Shown here: positions 8,359 through 16,221 of the stretch, in pieces | Layout of the letters: the number at the start of each line of letters is the position of its first letter | Numbering within the stretch: the stretch's first letter is position 1 | Origin: Candidatus Coatesiibacteriota bacterium | Lineage (GTDB): Bacteria > JAFGND01 | Assembly: GCA_016927185.1 (NCBI GenBank) | Contig: JAFGND010000101.1 | Coordinates: forward strand, 1-43,075 | Length of the DNA: 43,075 nucleotides | Direction: 5' to 3' | Notes under the pieces: generated by a model | What the model was told of the DNA's origin: nothing | Seen by the model: only the letters and a program-made list of their open reading frames with translations | Databases searched by the model: none | Position numbers and translations under genes: made by a program

Positions 8359-8847
8359 ATGAAACTTGCCACTCTATGTTATATCAGGCAAAATAACAAA
8401 ATTCTCATGATACACAGGAACAAGAACAAGAATGACATGCATCTTGGGAAATGGAATGGACTTGGAGGAAAGATAAAGGCAGGAGAAAGCCCTGAGGAAT
8501 GCGTTATAAGGGAGGTTTTCGAGGAATCAGGCCTTTTGATAAAAAACCCATCCCTCAAGGGATTCATTACTTTTCCTGCATTTGATGATATAGAAGACTG
8601 GTATGTTTTCATTTTTTGTGCATTTGAGTTTGATGGACACCTGAAAACAGAATCAGATGAAGGTAGATTAGAGTGGATAGAAGAAAACAGCATTTTATCA
8701 CTTCCTTTATGGGATGGTGACAGAATATTCCTGAAATGGCTTGATAACAGGAATTTTTTCAGTGCAAAATTCAACTATGATAAGGGTTCATTAATAGACT
8801 ATACAGTTATTTTTTATCCTTCAGTTGAAGGAGATTGTATTTCTTGA
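8359..8847 (+). CDS. NUDIX hydrolase, MutT/NUDT1-like
   Basis: The complete NUDIX box G-x5-E-x7-REVFEES-G-L is present at residues 37-59, with G37, E43, R51, E52, E55 and E56. Preceding 'KWNGLGGKI' and the overall layout resemble 8-oxo-dGTP/2-OH-dATP diphosphatases (MTH1-like), which clear oxidised nucleotides; the exact substrate is inferred. I place the start at ATG 8359, with AAAGG ideally spaced before it, rather than at an upstream in-frame TTG (8353). It follows mntP by 2 nt, so the two are probably co-transcribed. Manganese often serves NUDIX enzymes, a loose link. Its 3' end overlaps the convergent response-regulator gene by 41 nt. Confidence 0.85.
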   Translation: MKLATLCYIRQNNKILMIHRNKNKNDMHLGKWNGLGGKIKAGESPEECVIREVFEESGLLIKNPSLKGFITFPAFDDIEDWYVFIFCAFEFDGHLKTESDEGRLEWIEENSILSLPLWDGDRIFLKWLDNRNFFSAKFNYDKGSLIDYTVIFYPSVEGDCIS

Positions 8848-10207
8848 GTCTGTATTGCATAGTCTTGTAAGTATAACCAAGCAGGTTTGCAGCTTCCTTT
8901 ATCTTTCCATTTGACTGTTTCATGGCATTTATTATCATGCTTTTTTCCATTTCAGCCATGTTAATGCCTTCTTCGGGAAGATTTTTGAAGTCTGCCTGAG
9001 TGGATTTGCTGTTATTAACAGCAAGCTGCTGTTCGAAAGATGATGACTTGATTGGAAAGTCCTCTTCATCCAGAATTTCCTTGTCAGACAAGACAAGCAT
9101 TCTTTCAATTGTATTTTCAAGCTGCCTTACATTTCCTCTCCAGTCATAATCGCATATCAGTTTCATTAGCTTAGGTGACAGCCTGGGTTTTTTCGAATTA
9201 TTCCTCTCTGCAAAATTGTCTATGAAATATCCAGCAAGAAGTGGTATATCATCTTTTCTTTCCCTCAATGGAGGAAGATGTATTGGAATAACATTAAGCC
9301 TCCAGTATAAATCTTCCCTGAACTCACCTTTCTTGATTGAATCAACAAGATTTTCGGAAGATGCTGATATTATTCTTACATCGAATTTTATCGGTTTCTT
9401 GCCTCCGATGTGCATGATTTCTCTTTCCTGCAGGGCGCGAAGAAGTTTTGCCTGCAAATCCTTTCTCAATGAACCTATTTCATCAAGAAACAAGGTTCCT
9501 CCATTTGCTGCCTCGAAGAAACCTATTGAAGTCTGATTTGCACCTGTGAAAGATCCTTTCTCGAACCCAAAAAATTCGCTTTCAAGCAGATTTTCCGGGA
9601 TTGCTGCACAATTTGCTGCAATAAACGGTTTCTTCTTCCTGTTGCCTTCATAATGTATTGTTTTTGCAACAACTTCCTTTCCTGTTCCGCTTTCCCCTGT
9701 GATCAGTATGGATACATCCTTGTTAAGGACTTTCTCTATGAGAGTATATATTTCCTGCATAGACTTACTCTTGCCCACAAGTTTTCCGAAAGTGAATCTC
9801 TCTTCAAGCTGTTTGTGAAGATAAGCATTTTCTTCCTGCAGTTCTGTTGTCCTTAGTCCTTTCTGGATAGACAATATAAGTTTGTCTTTCGTGAAGGGTT
9901 TTTCAAGGTAATCTATTGCTCCCTCCTTCATTGCATCTACAGCTGAGCTTATTGAACCATATGCAGTTATCACTACAACAGCAAGAGAGGGATAATTCTC
10001 CCTGATTCTCTTAAGTAAGCTCATTCCATCAAGCTCTGGCATATTTATGTCAGTTAATACCAGCTTGTAATTCTGGTTTTGTATCTTATCCCATGCCTGC
10101 AAGCCATTTTCAGCAAGATCAACCTTATATCTAGACATTTCAAGTATGGTGCCTATGATTTCTCTCTGGGATTTATCGTCCTCAACAACAAGTATCTTCT
10201 GTTCCAT
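8807..10207 (-). CDS. NtrC-family sigma-54-dependent response regulator
   Basis: Domains in order: receiver (acidic pocket EDD, phospho-acceptor D53 in LTDINMP, T81 in VITAYG, K in LEKPF); central AAA+ domain (Walker A GESGTGKE ~171-178, sigma-54 loop GSFTGA ~218-223 in place of GAFTGA, Walker B TLFLDEI ~238-244); and C-terminal Fis-type helix-turn-helix ('GKIKEAANLLGYTYKTMQYR'). Phosphorylation should drive ATP-dependent opening of sigma-54 promoters. I use the ATG at 10207, with GAAGAG just upstream, rather than an in-frame TTG at 10216. It overlaps the kinase gene by 26 nt. The target genes are unknown. I found no convincing -24/-12 promoter in the gaps I read. Confidence 0.92.
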   Translation of the reverse strand: MEQKILVVEDDKSQREIIGTILEMSRYKVDLAENGLQAWDKIQNQNYKLVLTDINMPELDGMSLLKRIRENYPSLAVVVITAYGSISSAVDAMKEGAIDYLEKPFTKDKLILSIQKGLRTTELQEENAYLHKQLEERFTFGKLVGKSKSMQEIYTLIEKVLNKDVSILITGESGTGKEVVAKTIHYEGNRKKKPFIAANCAAIPENLLESEFFGFEKGSFTGANQTSIGFFEAANGGTLFLDEIGSLRKDLQAKLLRALQEREIMHIGGKKPIKFDVRIISASSENLVDSIKKGEFREDLYWRLNVIPIHLPPLRERKDDIPLLAGYFIDNFAERNNSKKPRLSPKLMKLICDYDWRGNVRQLENTIERMLVLSDKEILDEEDFPIKSSSFEQQLAVNNSKSTQADFKNLPEEGINMAEMEKSMIINAMKQSNGKIKEAANLLGYTYKTMQYRLKKYNLLQLKDKK

Positions 10208-11564
10208 GCTCTTCAATCGGTAAATAAATGGTTATTTTGTCAAATACATTATTATCTTCATTAACCATGATTTTTCCACCGTGTTCTGTTGCTATAATTG
10301 AATGAATGAGACTGAGGCTCAATGATGATGAATGCTCTTTTGTTTTGTAGAAATAATCGAAAATTCTATCAAGAGAGCTCATTTGCATACTGGAATTTAT
10401 GATTTCAAAAGCTATCATGCATTGATTGCCTTCATCATTCTTTCTGACAGAAATTTTTATCATCTGACCTTCATGGGATTCCTTGAACAGATTCCCCAGA
10501 ATTCTGTAGAAGACAACCTTCATTGCCTCCCTTTTTGCCATGATTTTTGTTGGCTCTGTATCAACAAGAACTCTTATTGGCTTGTTCTTGAATTCAATTT
10601 TCATTACATTTATAATATTCAGGATTATCTGATCAATATTAAGGCATTCAGTTTTTTCATTTCTTGTTATTGACGGGAGCTTGTTCTTGAGAGTCTGATT
10701 CAACTTCTCCACTTCCTCGGATATCTTGCTGGAAAATTTGTTGAAATTCTCCTGCTTGATGGGATCATCAGATGTCAGGTTGTCAAGAAGTATATTCATG
10801 CTTAATGTCAGTGTATTAAGGGGATTATTTATTTCATGCTCCATTTCTGTTGTGAAGTGACCAACCATTGATAATTTATCCATTTTCTCTTTCAGTTCGT
10901 TCAGTTTGGAAACAAGCTCATAGTTTTTCACTATCTCGTTATAAGACTTGCTTAATTTGATGAATTCCCTCATTTTAGGCTCATCAAGTCTGGAAGAAAA
11001 ATTTCCATCAGCAAGATCACTCATTGCATTGGAGATTTTTTCAAGCGGTTTCATTATGGAAATAATCATGAATGCAAATGCAAGTGAAGACAGTATAAAA
11101 GTAGCTGAAAGAACAATCATGAGCTTGTTCCTGAAGCTGTTTAAATTGTTCTTGTAATTCTGTATTGATAAGGCTGTAAGACCTGGTGTCTTCATAGTTT
11201 CAGGGTGCGAGATAATTTTCTTCTTTTCTATATGAATGACTGGTCTTTCAACTATTCTCGGTATGAAAAAAGGGATTTCATTGAAATTATTGAAATTGCT
11301 AGTTACCCTCATTAATTCTTCAAAGACTGGATCATTCATGTTTATATTGTTGGATATCTCCCTGTTATAAACAATTCTGAACTGAAGATGCTTTTCCTGA
11401 AGTTTTTCAGCTTCTCCTATCATAGCCTTCTCGTGTACTGAGAACAAATGAAGTATTACAGCAAGGACAAGCAACTGGAAAACTATCAGAACAAAAATTG
11501 AAATAACAAAAATACTTCTGAAAAAACTCAGTTTCACATTAATATTTAGCAAAATTAATGCCAT
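10182..11564 (-). CDS. Membrane sensor histidine kinase with degenerate ATP-binding domain
   Basis: Layout: membrane helix ~15-40, extracytoplasmic sensor region ~41-147, second helix ~148-171, HAMP-like linker ~172-225, and a DHp domain with phospho-acceptor H243 in 'TEMEHEINNPLNTL'. The C-terminal HATPase_c domain is recognisable ('IFDYFYKTKE', 'HGGKIMV') but its key motifs are lost. The N-box reads N358-LFK-E362, with Glu where the Mg-binding Asn belongs. The G1 box (D.G.G) reads INSSMQ (~389-394). The G2 box (GTGLGLS) reads SSSLSLS (412-418). It is co-transcribed with, and overlaps, the NtrC-type regulator. It may lack kinase activity and act as a phosphatase or scaffold, or work with another kinase. 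Confidence 0.85.
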   Translation of the reverse strand: MALILLNINVKLSFFRSIFVISIFVLIVFQLLVLAVILHLFSVHEKAMIGEAEKLQEKHLQFRIVYNREISNNINMNDPVFEELMRVTSNFNNFNEIPFFIPRIVERPVIHIEKKKIISHPETMKTPGLTALSIQNYKNNLNSFRNKLMIVLSATFILSSLAFAFMIISIMKPLEKISNAMSDLADGNFSSRLDEPKMREFIKLSKSYNEIVKNYELVSKLNELKEKMDKLSMVGHFTTEMEHEINNPLNTLTLSMNILLDNLTSDDPIKQENFNKFSSKISEEVEKLNQTLKNKLPSITRNEKTECLNIDQIILNIINVMKIEFKNKPIRVLVDTEPTKIMAKREAMKVVFYRILGNLFKESHEGQMIKISVRKNDEGNQCMIAFEIINSSMQMSSLDRIFDYFYKTKEHSSSLSLSLIHSIIATEHGGKIMVNEDNNVFDKITIYLPIEEHGTEDTCC

Positions 11565-11601
11565 ACAAGGATGCTGTCCCTATAAGGATTTTTCAAATTT
11601 A

Positions 11602-11642
11602 TTTATACCCCATTTGGGGTAATGCCTCATTTGGGGTATAAA
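11602..11642. promoter_or_regulatory. Symmetric divergent promoter/operator
   Basis: Perfect 10-bp inverted arms TTTATACCCC (11602-11611) and GGGGTATAAA (11633-11642) each provide a TATAAA -10-like box, one pointing to the kinase gene and one to recO. Inside is a 14-bp direct repeat, CC(C/T)CATTTGGGGTA, at 11608 and 11625 (17-nt offset). A tight inner hairpin TACCCC-ATTT-GGGGTA spans 11606-11621. For recO, TTGGGG (11614-11619) sits 17 nt before TATAAA. The layout fits two promoters controlled by one repressor or activator; the protein is unknown. Confidence 0.6.
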
Positions 11643-11661
11643 ATTATTACTTGAAAAAAAA

Positions 11662-12459
11662 ATGGTTAAAATAAAAACTATCAACATGAATTGTTACAGG
11701 GATATTGGAATAGTACTTCATAATCAACCATTCCAGGAAACCAGCATGATAATAAGGGTTTTCACGAAAGAATACGGGATACTGTCTTTCCTGATAAAAG
11801 GTGCTGCAAGAATGAAGAAACTTCCTCCAGCAGTTTATAATCCACTTTCTTTTATCAGGATAAGCTGGAGTTCTCCTGACAGAGGAAAACTCATTAATCC
11901 CAATTCTCTGGAATGCATTGTTTCATTCGGTTTTTCTTATGAACACTATTTCCAGACAATAATTGCACAAGATGTAGTTTTCCTGATTTACAAAACATGG
12001 AATCATGAATTGCCTGACAGAAGGCTTTTTGCAGATATGCTGAGGCTTCTCAAACTTCTTGAAAGCAGCAACCTTCAGACAGCCTTATGGTTGTATGTAT
12101 GGTTTGTTCTTGAACTTCTTGATTTACATGGATTTATGCTGAACCTGCTTACGTGTCAGAATTGCCAGAAAGTAATAGCAAACCAGATTACCTGGTTACC
12201 AAAGATGGCAGAAGGCATTGTTGGAAGCTGCTGCATATCAACACATCAAAAAGACACCTCGCTTGAACTGGGAAATGAAATACGGGAAAAGCTTATTTTC
12301 TTGCAAATGAAAGGATTGCCTCCAGTAGATGATTTTCCTGAAGAGGAAATAAGAAGGCTTGTAGAAGAACTTGTTTTACTTCACTTTTCTTATAAAAATA
12401 TAAGAAATGGTATTTTCTCAAGAAGCAGCTGGTACAATTTAATGGAGAGTTTGAAATGA
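11662..12459 (+). CDS. recO: DNA repair protein RecO
   Basis: RecO anneals ssDNA and, with RecR, displaces SSB so that RecA can load. The N-terminal OB-fold motif is visible: 'DIGIVLHNQPFQETSMIIRVFTKEYGILSFLIKGAAR' (two segments of one pattern). The C-terminal helical domain has the zinc-site region 'LTCQNC', but the second Cys pair is an adjacent C-C (GSCC) rather than CxxC. The start could be 11662 or the internal ATG at 11686, which would match the usual family N-terminus; neither has a clear Shine-Dalgarno. The stop overlaps the cobA start (ATGA). Confidence 0.85.
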   Translation: MVKIKTINMNCYRDIGIVLHNQPFQETSMIIRVFTKEYGILSFLIKGAARMKKLPPAVYNPLSFIRISWSSPDRGKLINPNSLECIVSFGFSYEHYFQTIIAQDVVFLIYKTWNHELPDRRLFADMLRLLKLLESSNLQTALWLYVWFVLELLDLHGFMLNLLTCQNCQKVIANQITWLPKMAEGIVGSCCISTHQKDTSLELGNEIREKLIFLQMKGLPPVDDFPEEEIRRLVEELVLLHFSYKNIRNGIFSRSSWYNLMESLK

Positions 12460-12956
12460 TACATGTATATTCAGGAAATGGAAAAGGAAAGACAAGCTCA
12501 GCAATGGGAGCTGCTATAAGAGCTGCAGGAGCAGGATTGAAAGTCCTTGTAATACAGTTTCTAAAGGGCAGGAAGAGCAGCGAACTTGATATTTTAAAGA
12601 ACATCAATAATATAAGGGTTTTCAATTATGGAAGAACTGATTTCGTATTTGATGTTACTGATGAGGATATTTCCTTGGCAGGCAAGGCATTAGACAAACT
12701 ATTCTCAGAAAACGAAGATTTCAATCCTGATGTAATAATTCTTGATGAAATACTTGATGCAATAGAACTGAAATTGATTGATATTTCTTTAGTTATGAGT
12801 TTTCTTATAACCAACGGGAAAAACAAGGAAATATTACTTACCGGTCATAATGCAGATGGCAGAATTCTTGAACTGGCAGATCTTGTAACAGAAATGACAA
12901 GCAGGAAGCATTATCATGACAGGGGAATCGGGGCTCGTAAAGGCATTGAATATTAA
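12456..12956 (+). CDS. cobO: Cob(I)alamin adenosyltransferase, CobA/BtuR type
   Basis: The P-loop GNGKGKTSSAMG (residues 8-19) and the C-terminal 'HYHDRGIGARKGIEY' are diagnostic of the CobA/CobO/BtuR ATP:corrinoid adenosyltransferase family, which makes adenosylcobalamin in the cytoplasm. Family motifs 'VLVIQFLKG' and 'VIILDEI' are also present. The length of 166 is near the family's ~170-200. The start overlaps the recO stop by 4 nt, so it is translationally coupled. No other cobalamin genes and no B12 riboswitch are nearby, so corrinoid salvage is a reasonable but unproved role. Confidence 0.9.
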   Translation: MIHVYSGNGKGKTSSAMGAAIRAAGAGLKVLVIQFLKGRKSSELDILKNINNIRVFNYGRTDFVFDVTDEDISLAGKALDKLFSENEDFNPDVIILDEILDAIELKLIDISLVMSFLITNGKNKEILLTGHNADGRILELADLVTEMTSRKHYHDRGIGARKGIEY

Positions 12957-12970
12957 GGACTTATGAAATA

Positions 12971-14158
12971 ATGAAAATAGTTCACTTGTTCCAGTTCACT
13001 CCATGGATACAGGCAAGAATTTATCCGGTTTTTCTTGGACTTGCTGAGCTTGGACATGAGATGACTGCAATTGTAACTCATCCCTCTAGAATGTTTGGTG
13101 TAACGCAAAGAGAGGAAAAAGGTTACACCATTATTGAAGTTCCATCTTTTTATCCAGGCAGATTAAGAAACGGATGGTGTCTTTATGATACCTTATTGAG
13201 AATCAATGAATTAAGACAAATGGGATGTTCTTTCGATATTGCTCATGGCTTTGATCACAGACCTAATGTAGTTTTCCCTCTTATATACCTTCAGAAGAAA
13301 TGCCCAGATATCTGTATTCTTACTGACTGGAATGACTGGTGGGGCAGAGGTGGACTTGTTGTAGAGAACAGACCTTTTGGCTGGGCACAGACATTCGGTC
13401 ACATAGAGACTTATTTTGAGGAGAATTTCAGGAAAAGATTTGATGGTGTAACAACAATATCAACTGCGCTTAGAGAAAGAGCAGTGAAACTTGGAATTCC
13501 TGAAGAAAAGGTTGAATACATAAGAGGAGCAGCACTTTCCAGTCATTTTAAACCAGTTGACAGGCTTGAAAACAGAAAAAGGTTCAATTTGCCTGATGAC
13601 AAGATAATTCTTGGATGGACAGGTTTTGGAAGACTTGGAGTGGATCTCATGTTCAGAACCTTGAAAGTCCTTGATAGCAAAGGGATTGATTATGCATTTT
13701 TATATACAGGAAAGACAAATCCTGACTGGAAGAAATTCAAGCCTCAACTTGATGAAAGGAAAATATTCAATTTCGGTATAATAGACTGGGATACATTGCC
13801 TTACCTTTTATCATGTGTTGATATTTTTCTGCTTCCATTTCCATATAAAACAGCAAATCTTGGAAAATGGCCTAACAAGCTTGGGGATTATATATCGCTT
13901 GGAAGACCGTATATTACAAATCCAACAGGAGACGTGAAAACATTCACTGAGAAAAATGGATGCGGTATTCTTGTTGATGAGAACCCAGAAAGTTTTGCCA
14001 ACGCTATTATGTATCTTATTGATAATGAAGATGTTAGAAAGAAGATGGGAGAGAAAGGAAGACATGCTTCTGAGAATGATATCTCTCCTGTTGCTATTGC
14101 AAGGGATCTTGAGGCATTCTATTCCAGGATAATGAATATGAAAAAAGGAATCAGTTAA
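12971..14158 (+). CDS. GT-B glycosyltransferase, family 4 like
   Basis: The 395-residue protein has the two Rossmann halves of a GT-B enzyme. The N-terminal half has 'LFQFTPWIQARIYPVFLGLAELGHEM'-type acceptor-side features (given here in part) and the C-terminal half has 'ILGWTGFGRLGVDLM' followed by 'KLGDYISLGRPYITNPTGD', the nucleotide-sugar side. An acidic stretch 'PNKLGDYISLG' takes the place of the usual E-x7-E. An unusual Trp-rich segment (DWNDWWGRGG) lies near residue 120. It is probably cytoplasmic or membrane-associated and adds a sugar to an envelope glycan. It follows cobA by 14 nt. Its 3' end overlaps the convergent GT-C gene by 8 nt. Confidence 0.75.
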   Translation: MKIVHLFQFTPWIQARIYPVFLGLAELGHEMTAIVTHPSRMFGVTQREEKGYTIIEVPSFYPGRLRNGWCLYDTLLRINELRQMGCSFDIAHGFDHRPNVVFPLIYLQKKCPDICILTDWNDWWGRGGLVVENRPFGWAQTFGHIETYFEENFRKRFDGVTTISTALRERAVKLGIPEEKVEYIRGAALSSHFKPVDRLENRKRFNLPDDKIILGWTGFGRLGVDLMFRTLKVLDSKGIDYAFLYTGKTNPDWKKFKPQLDERKIFNFGIIDWDTLPYLLSCVDIFLLPFPYKTANLGKWPNKLGDYISLGRPYITNPTGDVKTFTEKNGCGILVDENPESFANAIMYLIDNEDVRKKMGEKGRHASENDISPVAIARDLEAFYSRIMNMKKGIS

Positions 14159-16091
14159 CACTATCAATTTTATAGAGTTCCAGATTTCCTGGCGTGTGAA
14201 ATATCTTTCTCTTGATGTCTGATAGAGGGATTTTCCATTCTATATCTGGGATCTTTATTCCGTTGTCCAGTATAAACTTATCTATATCTTCATTCGCTCT
14301 TCCAGGAGGAGGTGCAGGAGGCATTGAAGCATTTGAAACATCATGATGTTCTGGAGGCTTGTGCATCAAGAAGAAGCTAATCTCTTTATTCTCAATCATT
14401 TTCTTCATTTCATCAACTGAAATTATTCTGTCGTTTCCAGTGAAACCTCCATATACAAGAACTGGCTTGCCTGTTGATATGATTAAAGTTGAGGCATACA
14501 AGTTAACATTACTTGTTGCGAGCAGGAATTTCTTTCTGCTGTTTTCCCTTGCAAGATAATTTGCTAATGTATTTAAATGCAAATACATAGGCTCGAAGCC
14601 CTTGATGTTCCTGCTACTCAAGACATCATTTTCAAGTTCATTCCCTGAATATGGAAGCATTACATTGCCACCGTATCTTATTGGATAATAAGACCATATG
14701 GCTGGAGCAAGGAAAAGCACTGCCATGGAGGTCAGCAAGGTCATTCTTGCAAGTCCCTTGTTTCCAATGATTTGCAGTGACAAAAAAATTGTTACAATAG
14801 ATAAACCTGCTATTGTATAGATAATCCAGTAATTCCATGTATGATAATAAGATATGATGAAGCACTGACTCATTACGGAAACCAGAAAGATAATTGACAC
14901 AATTAATTTATGAAATCTGCTTCTCCTGCAAAAAGTGGAAAGCTTCTCGAAGATTATGCCTGAAAGCATACCAGCTGCTGGGGTAATCATTATCAAATAA
15001 TATCTATGAAAGATCCCCGATGTGAAGCTGAAATATAAAGCCATTATAAAGAACCATATGCACCAGAATGCAAGTGCTTGCTTCTCATTGGTTTCCATCT
15101 CCCTGTAACCCGCAATTACCAACACAAGACCAGACAGTATGAATCCTATAAACCAGCTAGCTTGTGCTGCAAGTTCCTTCCTGAATAATCTTGTTATCCC
15201 CGGAAATCCTGTTTCCGCGAAAGATGGAGGGATTTTATCCATGGGATGCAACGATTTATCTTTATGATCATCCTTTTTTCCTGTAATCATTCCCCTGTCT
15301 ACTCCAGATATTCTTGCAAGACCATTATGCCCTGTTACTAGCTCCAGCATTGAATTGGAAGGGCTTGCTGTAACAAAAGGCTTTTTTCCTGAAGATAAAT
15401 CGTAGTATACTGACCAGGACAGTGAAATAATTATCATTATTACAGTTGCTGGTATAACATGGATTATTTTCCATTTATCTTTCCTGTAATATGCTTTAAG
15501 AAAAAAGAAATAAATCACAGGAAGTATCATATATGCCTGAAGCATCTTTATATTGAAGCCTATTCCAGTAAGTATAAGGGAAGCATAGAAATACAAGATT
15601 GATTTTCTTGAAATGAATTTCAGGAATAGTAATGCGGAGATTAATAGTACAAGAAGCAGGACAGCATCCATTGTATTGTTTCTGCAAGTTGCTATAAAAA
15701 CAGGTGATAATAGCATGACAAGAGAAGCAGTCATGGCTGTAATTCTTCCAAATGATTGCCTTGCAATGATATATAGAACAATGCCTGACAGGACTCCTGA
15801 GATTCCCTGAGGAAGCATGATTACCCATCCCTTGAAACCAAGTATTAATGCAAATATTGCCTGTATCCATAATCCAAGCGGAGGTTTTCCTGCCCCGAGA
15901 AATCCTGCAGGATCATATGATGCATAAAGGAAATTCCAGAAACCAGTAGTCATGCTGTAAACTGTTGCAGCATAAAAGGTATTTCCGAATCCTTCCTGGA
16001 TAATCTTGAAGAAGTTGAAAAAGACCGATATTGCTGCCAAGGCTGACAGGTACAAATAATCCTTCTGGTCAAGTTTTCTGTTTTCTTTCAT
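14151..16091 (-). CDS. GT39/ArnT-YkcB-like membrane glycosyltransferase
   Basis: The protein has ~646 residues with about a dozen membrane helices and a C-terminal soluble domain of ~150 residues, the layout of the YkcA/YkcB and ArnT-like PMT_2 group. Visible family features are 'GAGKPPLGLWIQA' in the first loop region and 'RNNTMDAVLLLVLL', the 'NTMD' segment typical of this subgroup. The soluble part contains 'VLVYGGFTGNDRIISVDEM', as in its relatives. It probably uses a polyprenyl-phosphate sugar to modify a cell-envelope acceptor. I choose ATG 16091 over the in-frame TTG at 16139 because the hydrophobic core follows directly; the Shine-Dalgarno is weak (GAGAG). Confidence 0.8.
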   Translation of the reverse strand: MKENRKLDQKDYLYLSALAAISVFFNFFKIIQEGFGNTFYAATVYSMTTGFWNFLYASYDPAGFLGAGKPPLGLWIQAIFALILGFKGWVIMLPQGISGVLSGIVLYIIARQSFGRITAMTASLVMLLSPVFIATCRNNTMDAVLLLVLLISALLFLKFISRKSILYFYASLILTGIGFNIKMLQAYMILPVIYFFFLKAYYRKDKWKIIHVIPATVIMIIISLSWSVYYDLSSGKKPFVTASPSNSMLELVTGHNGLARISGVDRGMITGKKDDHKDKSLHPMDKIPPSFAETGFPGITRLFRKELAAQASWFIGFILSGLVLVIAGYREMETNEKQALAFWCIWFFIMALYFSFTSGIFHRYYLIMITPAAGMLSGIIFEKLSTFCRRSRFHKLIVSIIFLVSVMSQCFIISYYHTWNYWIIYTIAGLSIVTIFLSLQIIGNKGLARMTLLTSMAVLFLAPAIWSYYPIRYGGNVMLPYSGNELENDVLSSRNIKGFEPMYLHLNTLANYLARENSRKKFLLATSNVNLYASTLIISTGKPVLVYGGFTGNDRIISVDEMKKMIENKEISFFLMHKPPEHHDVSNASMPPAPPPGRANEDIDKFILDNGIKIPDIEWKIPLSDIKRKIFHTPGNLELYKIDSVN

Positions 16092-16157
16092 AAATATAAT
16101 TCTCTCATGCAGATCCTTATCTATTACAAAACAAGTCAAGAAATTAATATCAAGGTT

Positions 16158-16186
16158 TTGATGCTTGACAAGAAAAGGCTTAGATT
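16158..16186 (+). promoter_or_regulatory. Possible promoter of the gltX operon
   Basis: TTGATG (16158-16163) and TAGATT (16181-16186) are spaced by 17 nt and lie 35 nt before the gltX start, with a GAAGGAG Shine-Dalgarno between. A TTGACA at 16165-16170 overlaps the spacer but has no -10 box at a good distance. Confidence 0.25.
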
Positions 16187-16221
16187 AGGGTGATTGCTTT
16201 TGTTTGGAAGGAGTGTAAGAA

